This document shows positions 1-7,485 of a stretch of DNA of 64,000 nt, piece by piece (position 1 is the first letter of the stretch; each line of letters begins with the position of its first letter). The stretch is from Tichowtungia aerotolerans (GTDB lineage: Bacteria; Verrucomicrobiota; Kiritimatiellia; Kiritimatiellales; Tichowtungiaceae). The stretch is from NCBI RefSeq assembly GCF_009905215.1, contig NZ_CP047593.1:62001-126000 (forward strand). Reading direction: 5' to 3'. The notes beneath the pieces were generated by a model. It made no database searches and had not been told where the DNA came from. It saw nothing but the letters and a program-made list of their open reading frames with translations. Made by a program: the position numbers and the translations under genes.

Positions 1-599
1 ACGGAATGGGCGTACTGCTTGCAGGAGCCAATGATCTGACCTTGTGCGGCGAAGCCGAAAATATTGATGAGGCCATCAAAGCTGTGCAGGAATTGAAGCC
101 GGACGCAGCAGTCATAGACATCGTTCTCAAAGATGAGAACGGCCTGGACCTGATCCGCAAACTTCGATCCAACGGAGAAAAACTTCCTCTATTGGTTATG
201 TCCATGCATAACGAATCCACTCATGCCGAAAAAGCCCTGCGGGCCGGAGCTCAGGGGTATATTATGAAAGAAGATGCCGATGAAGTGCTTGTGGAAGCGC
301 TGCGCACCGTTCTATCCGGCAAACTGCATGTCAGTGATGGAATTCATGAAAAAATGCTTCGTTCCTACATCCAGGGCGACGAAGAACCCGAGCAGGACGG
401 CATCGAATCGCTGACCGCCCGCGAAAAAGAAGTTTTCGAAGGAGTCGGCAAAGGACTCACCTCCAAAGAAATTGCTGAAAAGTTCCATCTAAGCCCCCGC
501 ACCGTCGAAGTGCACCGCGCCAACATTAAGAAAAAACTTCAGTGTGACAGTGCCGCCCAGTTGCTCCGCATGGCCGTCCAGTGGGTGGAAGGACAATAA
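1..599 (+). CDS. NarL/FixJ-type response regulator, 5' end outside window
   Basis: DNA-binding response regulator: a receiver domain followed by a LuxR-type helix-turn-helix. The frame is open to the left edge, so the first part of the receiver (the acidic pocket) is missing and the first visible Met is internal. Visible landmarks are the phospho-acceptor Asp in VIDIVL, the conserved Ser in VMSMH, the Lys in YIMKED, and the C-terminal HTH opening with LTAREKEVF and carrying the usual recognition helix (SPRTVEVHRANI). The family is activated by a partner histidine kinase; that kinase is not in view and probably lies to the left. The family assignment is certain, the regulon unknown. Confidence 0.93.
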   Translation, partial: GMGVLLAGANDLTLCGEAENIDEAIKAVQELKPDAAVIDIVLKDENGLDLIRKLRSNGEKLPLLVMSMHNESTHAEKALRAGAQGYIMKEDADEVLVEALRTVLSGKLHVSDGIHEKMLRSYIQGDEEPEQDGIESLTAREKEVFEGVGKGLTSKEIAEKFHLSPRTVEVHRANIKKKLQCDSAAQLLRMAVQWVEGQ

Positions 600-638
600 G
601 AAGATAGACAGCAGGAACAGAGGCGAATGGCGCGAAGC

Positions 639-818
639 TAAGGTGATTTACAGCAGAATGACTGTGGAATAAAGGACATGTATAGACCGCTGATTTCGCG
701 GATTAAACAGATCAAAGAGCCGGATTATTCGAAAGCAAAAGAAGGCTTCCGGCAAGTTTCCGAGTTCTCCTTCATAATCTGCGCTATCTGCAAAACTTGC
801 GGTTCAAATGAGCTTAAC
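639..818 (+). repeat. 180-bp direct repeat, copy 1
   Basis: Begins TAAGGTGATTTACAG and ends GAGCTTAAC. Matches bases 1073-1252 over its full length with about a dozen mismatches and one single-base indel near its middle. Non-coding. It may be a decayed mobile repeat. Confidence 0.85.
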
Positions 819-1076
819 TTAGTGCCATTCGGGATAGATGAAACATAGAGAGAAAACACAGCTGATCAAAACAGCCACAAGCACAAGCTCCCGCAAGATC
901 GCCACATAAGAAACACTAAAATTCACGAAAAAGGTCGGTTTAGATTTTCTTTGTGACCTATCGTGCTTTTCGTGGCCATTTCCAGACCCTCTAAAAAATC
1001 CTGTCGATCCCGTCATACCCCGAAAAAACGGCCCTGCACCGAAGAATAATTCAGACCGGAATGGCACTAAGTTAAG
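813..1076. repeat. segment bounded by 18-bp perfect inverted repeats
   Basis: CTTAACTTAGTGCCATTC at 813-830 is the exact reverse complement of bases 1059-1076. The inverted repeats overlap the inner ends of the two flanking 180-bp direct repeats. The interior has a further imperfect hairpin (CACGAAAA against TTTTCGTG). The shape is that of a small non-autonomous (MITE-like) insertion; no transposase is encoded. Confidence 0.65.
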
Positions 1077-1252
1077 GTGATTTACAGGAGAATGACTGTG
1101 GAATAAAGGACATGTATAGACCGCTGATTTCGCGGATTAAAACAGATCAAAGAGACGGATTTTCAAAAGCAAAAGAGAGCTTCCGGCAAGTTGCCGATTT
1201 CTCCTTCATAATCTGCGCTATCTGCGAAATCTGCGGTTCAAATGAGCTTAAC
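1073..1252 (+). repeat. 180-bp direct repeat, copy 2
   Basis: Second copy of the repeat at 639-818, same orientation, 254 bases further on. The two copies share their ends exactly, so the repeat unit is well delimited. Confidence 0.85.
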
Positions 1253-1361
1253 CGATGCTCCCCGCGCGCGGTTTAAATTTGGTTTTGGCAGCGCCGCAGC
1301 CAATGATTTTCTCTCACAAAGCCGCGAAATTCATCAAATAACTTTGCATTCTTTGCGCCAT

Positions 1362-1412
1362 GGTGCCTTGAGTGAGCAACCAAACGGACGAGAGAATATG
1401 ACTCAGATTAAT
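1362..1412 (+). repeat. dispersed ~51-bp repeat, copy A
   Basis: Shares GCCTTGA, GAGCAAC, GAGAATAT and ACTCAGATTAAT, in the same order and spacing, with bases 6551-6602. Both copies lie in non-coding DNA five kilobases apart. Confidence 0.7.
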
Positions 1413-1563
1413 TTGGTACAATATTTTTTGAACAGGGTGAAAATCACCAGAGCGGACCTGTACCTAATTACAGGCTTACCTGATCCTGTCCAGGTCGGTA
1501 CATTCGGTCAAAATACGTAGCGTTTAGTAGTTTTTATTTATGTTAAAATTCCACAACTACGTA

Positions 1564-1590
1564 TTGACACGTATACCACTTACGTATACT
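1564..1590 (+). promoter_or_regulatory. possible sigma70-like promoter for the 1705 gene
   Basis: TTGACA at 1564-1569 is followed after 15 bases by TATACT at 1585-1590. The spacer is two bases short of ideal. The hexamers sit among three ACGTAT(A/T) repeats (1559, 1569, 1582), which could be a regulator site. About 115 bases of leader would precede the ATG at 1705. Confidence 0.4.
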
Positions 1591-1704
1591 CTCTAGACAT
1601 GCTCAGGGAAAGGGCATAGAAAAAAGTTGCGATGGGCGTGATTTTTTTCTGGATGGGCCCCTGAAAAAGGTCCAGATTATTCAAATCCAAATAAGGAGAA
1701 GAAA

Positions 1705-2448
1705 ATGAAGAAGACACTCACACTAGCGGCTGTCGCTCTTATTAGCGCTTCCGCACTTGCACAGACGGTCACCAGTGCTAATGTTGTTGGATACATCAAA
1801 GCCGAAACCCAGGATGGACTGCAGCTGATGTCCTCTCCGTTTGGCCCGGCGTCAATTAATGACCTCAGCTTGACCAATGGTGTTGGCGGCTTCACGGCGG
1901 ACATTGCTGATAACATTCATGTTTACGTGCCGGGATCTGGATACCAAAACTATTACTACCTCGGATACACTGGCGATCCTGCTTACGACTATAAATGGGT
2001 TGACGGTTCATTTAACATCATAACTAACGTTATGCCTGGCAGCACTGCATTTTGGTATCGTAGCCGTGCAGGAGGCACTGTTACCAACCTGTTTGCCGGA
2101 GACGTTCCGATGGAAGCCTCTAACGATGTCGTGATTGCTGAAGGACTTCAGTTGATTTCCTGGCCCTACACAGCTGATATGGACATTAACAGTGTTGGCC
2201 TGACAAATGGACTCGGTGGATTCACCGCAGATGTAGCCGATAATATTCATGTCTATATCCCGGGATCCGGGTATCAGAATTACTACTACCTTGGCTACAC
2301 TGGTGACCCGAACTATGACTACAAATGGGTAGATGGTTCGTTCAACATCGCTACCAATCCGATCCCCCCAAACAGTGGTTTCTGGTATCGTTGCCGCAAA
2401 ACTGGCGGTTTTACGTGGACCATGAATAAACCTTATTTGAATGATTAA
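1705..2448 (+). CDS. secreted protein of two tandem ~88-residue repeats
   Basis: A Sec signal peptide (MKKTLTLAAVALISASALAQ, likely cut after ALA) is followed by TVTSANVVGYIK, an opening resembling other PVC secreted proteins. The body is two near-identical repeats starting near residues 38 and 147. Each begins GLQL and contains GGFTAD, NIHVY(V/I)PGSGYQN, YKWVDGSFNI and FWYR. A strong AAGGAG lies before the ATG. The start of the PEP-CTERM gene at 2499 is 50 bases downstream with no terminator between, so the two are probably cotranscribed. I do not recognise a family; a surface or matrix role is inference. Confidence 0.85.
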   Translation: MKKTLTLAAVALISASALAQTVTSANVVGYIKAETQDGLQLMSSPFGPASINDLSLTNGVGGFTADIADNIHVYVPGSGYQNYYYLGYTGDPAYDYKWVDGSFNIITNVMPGSTAFWYRSRAGGTVTNLFAGDVPMEASNDVVIAEGLQLISWPYTADMDINSVGLTNGLGGFTADVADNIHVYIPGSGYQNYYYLGYTGDPNYDYKWVDGSFNIATNPIPPNSGFWYRCRKTGGFTWTMNKPYLND

Positions 2449-2498
2449 TCAGCGGTTTGGTTAATCAAAAAACAAACAAGAAAAAAAGGAGAAAATAC

Positions 2499-3134
2499 AT
2501 GAAAAAAGCTATTATCATAGCTCTGACAGCGATTACATCAGTCGCTATGGCTAATGAACTTCTGTGGGGAACATCCACAGTTTTGCAGGACCAGACAGGT
2601 TCAACCATCGCCACCAGCTTTGGTGATCCGCTGTCAGGTGCATTTGCGCAGCTGGTTTATGCTGGAGCAGATGGCCAGATTGATGCGTTTGGAACATCAG
2701 GCGCCGGCACTACTGGTGATGATATGGTTGTTGCCATTAACTATGCGTACGGAACAACCGCTGCTCCATTCGCACAGCCTGGGTTGCTGGGAAAATTCAA
2801 CCTGCTGACTACATCAGGAGTTAATTCCTTAGCTGAAAACGGAACTTATTATGTTCGTCTGTTCAACGCAGCAAACTCCAACTACGGTGACGGCACAAGC
2901 GCATCCGTTTTTGGCACCGCGATCACCTACTATTGGGATTCTGGTGTGACTACGTTTAGCTATGACGAACTTGGTGCCGATGTATCATGGGACTTTGCTT
3001 CAGGCGGTTCCCCTGCTACTGGCGACTGGACTGCAGTGGCAGTTCCGGAACCGGCAACTATCGGCCTGCTCGGACTGGGCACCATGGCTGCATGGTTCAT
3101 CCGTCGCAGCAAACAGGCTCGCGAAGAAGCATAA
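2499..3134 (+). CDS. PEP-CTERM sorted secreted protein
   Basis: 211 residues. A signal peptide (MKKAIIIALTAITSVAMA) leads a Gly/Ala/Thr-rich body. The C-terminus is a textbook PEP-CTERM tripartite signal: VPEPATIGLLGLG, a short hydrophobic helix, then RRSKQAREEA. Such proteins are processed by an exosortase at the inner membrane and exported, often with exopolysaccharide; no exosortase is in this window. I chose the ATG at 2499 because AAGGAG lies 7 bases before it; a longer frame upstream has a poly-Lys head and no binding site. A strong terminator follows. Confidence 0.88.
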   Translation: MKKAIIIALTAITSVAMANELLWGTSTVLQDQTGSTIATSFGDPLSGAFAQLVYAGADGQIDAFGTSGAGTTGDDMVVAINYAYGTTAAPFAQPGLLGKFNLLTTSGVNSLAENGTYYVRLFNAANSNYGDGTSASVFGTAITYYWDSGVTTFSYDELGADVSWDFASGGSPATGDWTAVAVPEPATIGLLGLGTMAAWFIRRSKQAREEA

Positions 3135-3156
3135 ACAATTCTTCAATTGCCTAATG

Positions 3157-3185
3157 AAAACCCCGGCATCCGCCGGGGTTTTTTT
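3157..3185 (+). terminator. intrinsic terminator after PEP-CTERM gene
   Basis: AACCCCGG / CCGGGGTT stem with a six-base loop, followed by a run of seven T, 22 bases after the stop codon. Confidence 0.9.
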
Positions 3186-3206
3186 ATGTGCTCAATGCAT
3201 TTCGTG

Positions 3207-3228
3207 AGGCAGGCATTCCTGCCTGCCT
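3207..3228. repeat. REP-like hairpin, TTCC loop, copy 1
   Basis: Nine-base-pair stem AGGCAGGCA / TGCCTGCCT closing a TTCC loop. The second copy at 3376 keeps the geometry with compensating base changes at both ends of the stem. Confidence 0.75.
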
Positions 3229-3375
3229 TTATCCTCGTCTCCACACACGGATTTAAACCCTGCTCTCCTATCCTTTTCTTTAGGCAAAGATTCCTGTCTA
3301 CCCGCTTATATCCTGGATGTTCTTTACAGCCACCTGCCCAGACAGGGATATCCGAGCCAAATCATTCCCATCGTG

Positions 3376-3397
3376 GGGCAGGCTTTCCAGCCTGCCC
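3376..3397. repeat. REP-like hairpin, TTCC loop, copy 2
   Basis: Nine-base-pair stem GGGCAGGCT / AGCCTGCCC with the same TTCC loop as the copy at 3207. The first pair (A-T to G-C) and ninth pair (A-T to T-A) differ but still pair. Confidence 0.75.
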
Positions 3398-3616
3398 GCC
3401 TTTGCATTGCGAACACCCAACTAAATAGAATCAAAGAGATCTCCGGGTTGACCGCACTCGCCACCCCAACCGCCCCAGGAAATACACGCTCACGGGAAAG
3501 CGCATTTCATCAGGCTCTATCCTTGATTTCCCGGCCACTGCCTAATAGTATTTCGCAATTGTAAGTTGCCTGCACTTATTGCAGACGCAACCTGCTTTGA
3601 ACAATAAGGAAACAAA

Positions 3617-4714
3617 ATGAAAAACTGGATTCTGTCAACGGTCGCCATTCTAAGCATTCTTTCCAATGTTTCGGCTCAGGATATTGAGCTCGAAAAATGG
3701 ACGTATAACGGGGTCTCGGCAGGCATTCTAAGCACAGCACTAAGTGAAACAGAAACCGGCAATTCTTTTGGAGGCAGCAGCACTTTTCTGACTGTTGGCA
3801 GCGATATGGCCACCTTTAACTCGACAGGTACAGACGGAGAAGGTTGGCATGGAGGAATTATTAATTCCAGCTATGCTGGAAGCTCAACCGGGATCTATCA
3901 AATTTCATACGATATCGTCAAAGGTGTATTTTTCACCACCGGGGCATTCGGAAGCGGTAAATTGCAATTTGGATGGGGATTACGTTCAAACGTCAGTGGG
4001 ACGAATGACTGCAAGCTCGATTTTAAATATGACAATAAAGTACATTACCTCGTAGTTACTGATGCAACCGGAGAAAAAGCACCGATACAGGTCGGCACCG
4101 GAACTTCGCTTTTTGACCTGAAAATTCGCCAACAATACAATCTGATTGAGCGCGGAAGCCCGGGATCATTCCGAGTATTTTATACACTTGGCTCTGCATC
4201 AGAAGTCGAACTATATCCGGGACAGTTGACTCTTCCGGTTGACTTCCAGATTGACGAATTCCGTCTGGACGTCCCAACCCGTCAGGATGGCAATACATGG
4301 GGAGCAAACAGCCCCGTTAATATTGATAACCTTCTCTTCACGAAACAGGACCTGTCTCCTCTTCTGACGTTCGTTAACAAGAACGTCAGCTTTGCCGCGG
4401 GCGGGGATAAAGGAGTAATATCCGGCGACACTTATGAACCTGGAGACATCCTCCAAATCATCACAACCAACCAGAACGAAACACTGGTCAGCGTTACTGA
4501 TGTTTCCACCAGCCTCTATGCTGATCCGAATGCATTCGCGATCACACCAATATCCTCCAATGCCTATCCGGCGCTGGCCTCTGGCGAACTCTACACCGGC
4601 GTTTTTCAGGTTGAAATTATGGACGGAGTAACAAACGGCCCCTACACCTTCACCGTCACCAACCGCATTAACTCCAGCTCAGCGAATCCCACGGCTTTCT
4701 CGGCGGAGTTTTAG
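3617..4714 (+). CDS. secreted protein of unknown function
   Basis: 365 residues with a clear signal peptide (MKNWILSTVAILSILSNVSAQ). The mature part is rich in Gly, Ser and Thr with alternating hydrophobic strands, consistent with a LamG/jelly-roll-like domain in the first ~250 residues, ending around NIDNLLF. A second beta-rich domain of ~110 residues follows. There is no PEP-CTERM tail, lipobox or catalytic motif I can name. It is the third secreted gene in a row here but is separated from the others by a terminator and repeats, so it has its own transcript. Own terminator at 4746. Confidence 0.8.
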   Translation: MKNWILSTVAILSILSNVSAQDIELEKWTYNGVSAGILSTALSETETGNSFGGSSTFLTVGSDMATFNSTGTDGEGWHGGIINSSYAGSSTGIYQISYDIVKGVFFTTGAFGSGKLQFGWGLRSNVSGTNDCKLDFKYDNKVHYLVVTDATGEKAPIQVGTGTSLFDLKIRQQYNLIERGSPGSFRVFYTLGSASEVELYPGQLTLPVDFQIDEFRLDVPTRQDGNTWGANSPVNIDNLLFTKQDLSPLLTFVNKNVSFAAGGDKGVISGDTYEPGDILQIITTNQNETLVSVTDVSTSLYADPNAFAITPISSNAYPALASGELYTGVFQVEIMDGVTNGPYTFTVTNRINSSSANPTAFSAEF

Positions 4715-4745
4715 AGAAAAAGCTATAGCTTATTTAGTTTTATAT

Positions 4746-4772
4746 AGCGCGGTGTTTTCACCGCGCTTTTTC
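4746..4772 (+). terminator. intrinsic terminator after 3617-4714 gene
   Basis: AGCGCGGTG / CACCGCGCT stem around a TTTT loop, followed by TTTTCTTTC, 32 bases after the stop codon. It separates this gene from convergent lpxB. Confidence 0.88.
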
Positions 4773-4848
4773 TTTCTTACCCCATTCGCTACAGAAGAGA
4801 ATTAATAGAGCATATAATATGCCCGCCGCTGCGCTCTCTACAGGAACG

Positions 4849-5976
4849 CTATATTGAGTCGGCAATGATCTGAGCTACGCGCTTGGCAGGACTGCCGCTA
4901 CCTAGCAGCTTCTCCAAGGCTTGGAAATTTTCGAGCATGGCGGCGCGCTCCGGCGTATCATTCATCAGCGGGTCAATCGTTGCGGCTAACTTGTTCGGGT
5001 CCATATCCCGCTGAAGCCGCTCAGGCATAATTTCCTTATTTGCGACAATATTGGCGATGCCGAGCCACGGAATGCGGATCAACATACGCACAAACATTTC
5101 GTTCATCCAGCTTCCACGATACACCAATACCGTTGGGCAGTGCAGCAGTGCGGCCTCCAGCGTCGCCGTTCCGGAAGCAACAAACGCGGCATCCGCCTGC
5201 TTAAGCACTTCCCTCGCCTGTCCGGCCACAACAGCCAGGTTGCGCGGCGCCTTTTTGGATTTCTGCAGGATTTCTTCGACCAGTCCAAGACGGCGCTCCG
5301 GAACAGGAACAATAAAAGACAAATCCGGACGGGAATCCTCCAGCAGCCTGGCGGCTTCGAGCAACGGCTCAAGAATATAATGGATTTCCTGTTTTCGGCT
5401 GCCGGGCAGCAGCGCAATTTTTTTCTCGCCGTTCCACGGAAGCGGCTCCGGTTCTGAATCCCGAAATGCACGCAGCTCATCCACCATCGGATGCCCGACA
5501 AAATCAACCTTCAGATCAACGCCTTTAAACACATCAACTTCAAACGGGAAAATCACCATCAGCCGGTCAATAATCTGCGCCATTTTCGGAATCCGTCCCC
5601 GGTTCCACGCCCAGACCTGCGGACAGACATAATAAAGCACTTGAATGCCGCGCTTCTTGAGCTCACTGGCCAGCCGCAGGTTAAACCCGGGGTAATCGAT
5701 TAAAAGAGCGGCATCCGGCTTTCGCCGGTCTGCTCCAGCAAGTACTTCATTAAAAACCTTCTTAAAAAACGGATATCGCCTGAGCACTTCCACAAACCCG
5801 AGCACATCGAGCTCTTTGATATCGTGCAGGGTCTCCACGCCCTCTTCCCTCAGCCTTTCGCCGCCGAGGCCCCAGATATCCAGATCCGAGCGGTTGCGTC
5901 GCAGTTCGCGAATTACATCCGCCCCGTGCATATCTCCCGACGCTTCACCGGCTATAACTAAAAGATTCTTTTTCAT
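4849..5976 (-). CDS. lpxB: lipid-A-disaccharide synthase
   Basis: Joins UDP-diacylglucosamine and lipid X to form the lipid A disaccharide at the inner face of the inner membrane. About 375 residues, the usual family length. N-terminal GEASGD (residues 10-15 from the ATG at 5976), HPMVDE, LLPGSRKQEI in the donor-binding half and ASGTATLEAAL are hallmarks of LpxB (GT19). The start could also be GTG at 5988; neither has a good ribosome-binding site, so I prefer ATG. lpxI lies ~640 bases upstream on the same strand, so both lipid A genes may share control. Its presence implies a Gram-negative outer membrane. Confidence 0.95.
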   Translation of the reverse strand: MKKNLLVIAGEASGDMHGADVIRELRRNRSDLDIWGLGGERLREEGVETLHDIKELDVLGFVEVLRRYPFFKKVFNEVLAGADRRKPDAALLIDYPGFNLRLASELKKRGIQVLYYVCPQVWAWNRGRIPKMAQIIDRLMVIFPFEVDVFKGVDLKVDFVGHPMVDELRAFRDSEPEPLPWNGEKKIALLPGSRKQEIHYILEPLLEAARLLEDSRPDLSFIVPVPERRLGLVEEILQKSKKAPRNLAVVAGQAREVLKQADAAFVASGTATLEAALLHCPTVLVYRGSWMNEMFVRMLIRIPWLGIANIVANKEIMPERLQRDMDPNKLAATIDPLMNDTPERAAMLENFQALEKLLGSGSPAKRVAQIIADSI

Positions 5977-6217
5977 CTCGTCTGACACAGATTCATATTA
6001 GCCACCAAAAACCCAGCGCGGCAAAGCCGTAACCAAAGAATTTTACCAACGAATGGATAAAATCTACGAATGAACAGATTCCCGGCATCCCTGACTCGCA
6101 GGTTTTATTATTCGCTGGTCATCAATATGCTGCAGTGTGCGCAAAGGAAAAACTTGTTTTTCTAAAAAACTACCACAACCGTCTATTCCTCAACAACTAG
6201 AGCGTTTTAACAAGAAC

Positions 6218-6267
6218 TGTAGCCGCTCGCCTGTGGCGAACGAGTCGCCCGCAGGGCGACTGCTACA
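6218..6267. repeat. TGTAG...CTACA element with two internal hairpins, copy 1
   Basis: Outer arms TGTAGC (6218-6223) and GCTACA (6262-6267) enclose two hairpins: TCGCC-TGT-GGCGA (6227-6239) and GTCGCCC-GCA-GGGCGAC (6244-6260). The layout would fold as a three-way junction in RNA or single-stranded DNA. Confidence 0.8.
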
Positions 6268-6277
6268 AAGCGGAGTA

Positions 6278-6427
6278 ATACCAATGATAGTTTGGTTTCG
6301 AGTTATTGCTTCGTCAGAAATGTAGTATCGCTTACCCGAAGGGAAGCGATCTTTGCGGGGAGCACGTTTCCTTCCTTCGTCAGGTAAACGTGACTACATA
6401 AACTCGGAAGCAAACTGAAACCGGTAT
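6278..6427. repeat. TGTAG...CTACA element with two internal hairpins and long outer arms, copy 2
   Basis: Core arms TGTAGT (6321-6326) and ACTACA (6393-6398) directly abut the hairpins ATCGCTT/AAGCGAT (6327-6350) and CACGTTT/AAACGTG (6363-6392). The flanks 6278-6320 and 6399-6427 also form an imperfect inverted repeat (ATACC...AGTTTGGTTTCGAGTT against its mirror). Same architecture and outer ends as 6218-6267 but different hairpin sequences. Confidence 0.78.
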
Positions 6428-6550
6428 AAAAGATGTGGGCACACCTTTTCTTTATTTGCTCTAAACACGGTTTGGTTTCTGCCCGCGAAACACGTAAAAG
6501 CGGCTTCGCCTCACGCGGAAAAATGCATCAGAATCCGATTCGCATTGTTT

Positions 6551-6602
6551 GGCGCCTTGAAAGAGCAACGCGAACAGGCGCGAGAATATTACTCAGATTA
6601 AT
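6551..6602 (+). repeat. dispersed ~51-bp repeat, copy B
   Basis: Counterpart of bases 1362-1412, ending in the same ACTCAGATTAAT. It lies just past the 3' end of lpxI. Confidence 0.7.
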
Positions 6603-6619
6603 GCAGGCTTCTTATCGAG

Positions 6620-7456
6620 TCATAACGGTTGCTTGTTTAAAACCTGAATTGCAATCCCCAGCTGATCCGCACAACGGACCAGTTTTTCCTTTTCGAGCAG
6701 AATTGCGCCGTCCTCTTCGAGAGCAAGACAGGAGACTTTGGCTTTTTTGATGATTTGGAGCGTCTTCTTTCCGATGACCGGAATATCAAAGCGCATGTCG
6801 TGCCCCACCTTGGGAACTTTTACCACTACGGCGCCCGGCCCGCCGAGTTTCCCGCCACGCCGAATGGCCCGGTTGGTTCCTTCAAACGCTTCGACCGCCA
6901 GCACCATGCCCTCTTTCACAACAACAGTCTGGCCGATATCCAGATGCGAAGTATCTTTGATGACGCGCCGACCGATCTGAATATCAGCCAGCTCCCGGTC
7001 ATCCGGTGCCCGGCGGGTGAGCAGGCCGGGAACAGGCATAAAATCCTGCATAAAAGAGCCGGCGGAAAGCAGTGTTACACCGGTTTGTTCAATCCGCTCG
7101 ATAATCGCCCCGAAAATCGTGTGCGCGTTTTTCATCGGAAGCTTCCTGAGCAGGTCTATCAACGCCCGGTCCATGCGAACATTAAACAGGTTGTTCGGAG
7201 TGATCTGTCCCGCCATAACGGCGCTGGTCGATCCGGCCGATTGAACAGCGTCCAGAAGTGCGGTCAACTGTCCGACCCGAATCCAGATGACTTCGTCGGC
7301 CACCTCGCAAATTTCACGACGGGTCTCTCCCTTAAAAGCAACCGCTGTGATCTTCCGAACACCCTGACGGCGGGCTGCGCGCGCCAGCAGGAGCGGATAA
7401 TCGGCCTGTCCGGCAATCAGGGTCAGAGAGTCAGGAATATTGAAATGGCAGGACAT
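6620..7456 (-). CDS. lpxI: UDP-2,3-diacylglucosamine pyrophosphatase LpxI
   Basis: Hydrolyses UDP-2,3-diacylglucosamine to lipid X, the step feeding LpxB; LpxI replaces LpxH in many non-enteric bacteria. 278 residues, the normal size. Recognised from the N-terminal LTLIAGQADYP, the central GQITPNNLF and the C-terminal half with DIGQTVVVKEG, AVEAFEGTNRAI and GPGAVVVKVPK, typical of the DUF1009 family. A 13-base repeat (ATTTCAATATTCC read on this strand) occurs just before and just inside the start, so the first ~8 residues may be repeat-derived. No clear ribosome-binding site. Lies 30 bases beyond the four-helix-bundle gene. Confidence 0.93.
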   Translation of the reverse strand: MSCHFNIPDSLTLIAGQADYPLLLARAARRQGVRKITAVAFKGETRREICEVADEVIWIRVGQLTALLDAVQSAGSTSAVMAGQITPNNLFNVRMDRALIDLLRKLPMKNAHTIFGAIIERIEQTGVTLLSAGSFMQDFMPVPGLLTRRAPDDRELADIQIGRRVIKDTSHLDIGQTVVVKEGMVLAVEAFEGTNRAIRRGGKLGGPGAVVVKVPKVGHDMRFDIPVIGKKTLQIIKKAKVSCLALEEDGAILLEKEKLVRCADQLGIAIQVLNKQPL

Positions 7457-7485
7457 TGGAATATTGAAATGATGGGGTCATGGAA

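Larger units (their letters stand above)
600..1704. other. 1.1-kb non-coding stretch rich in repeats
   Basis: No convincing gene. Short open frames on both strands have no ribosome-binding site and read through repeated DNA. The stretch holds two direct copies of a 180-bp repeat, an inverted-repeat-bounded segment between them, a 51-bp motif seen again near 6.55 kb, and at its right end the likely promoter of the secreted-protein gene at 1705. Confidence 0.75.
3186..3616. other. non-coding gap with REP-like hairpins
   Basis: No gene seen. It contains two hairpins with TTCC loops (3207-3228 and 3376-3397) and a decayed third one near 3285-3305. The last 20 bases supply the ribosome-binding site (AATAAGGAAACA) of the next gene. 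Confidence 0.7.
5977..6619. other. non-coding gap with three-way-junction repeats
   Basis: No gene supported. It holds two complex palindromic elements (6218-6267 and 6278-6427) and one copy of the 51-bp dispersed repeat (6551-6602). The remainder is unremarkable. Confidence 0.7.

Noticed and set aside
819-1067. 82-codon minus-strand frame in the repeat region
   Set aside because: Runs through the inverted-repeat segment, no ribosome-binding site, composition not protein-like.
1242-1520. 92-codon plus-strand frame ending near the promoter
   Set aside because: Begins inside the 180-bp repeat, contains the 51-bp repeat and has no translation signal.
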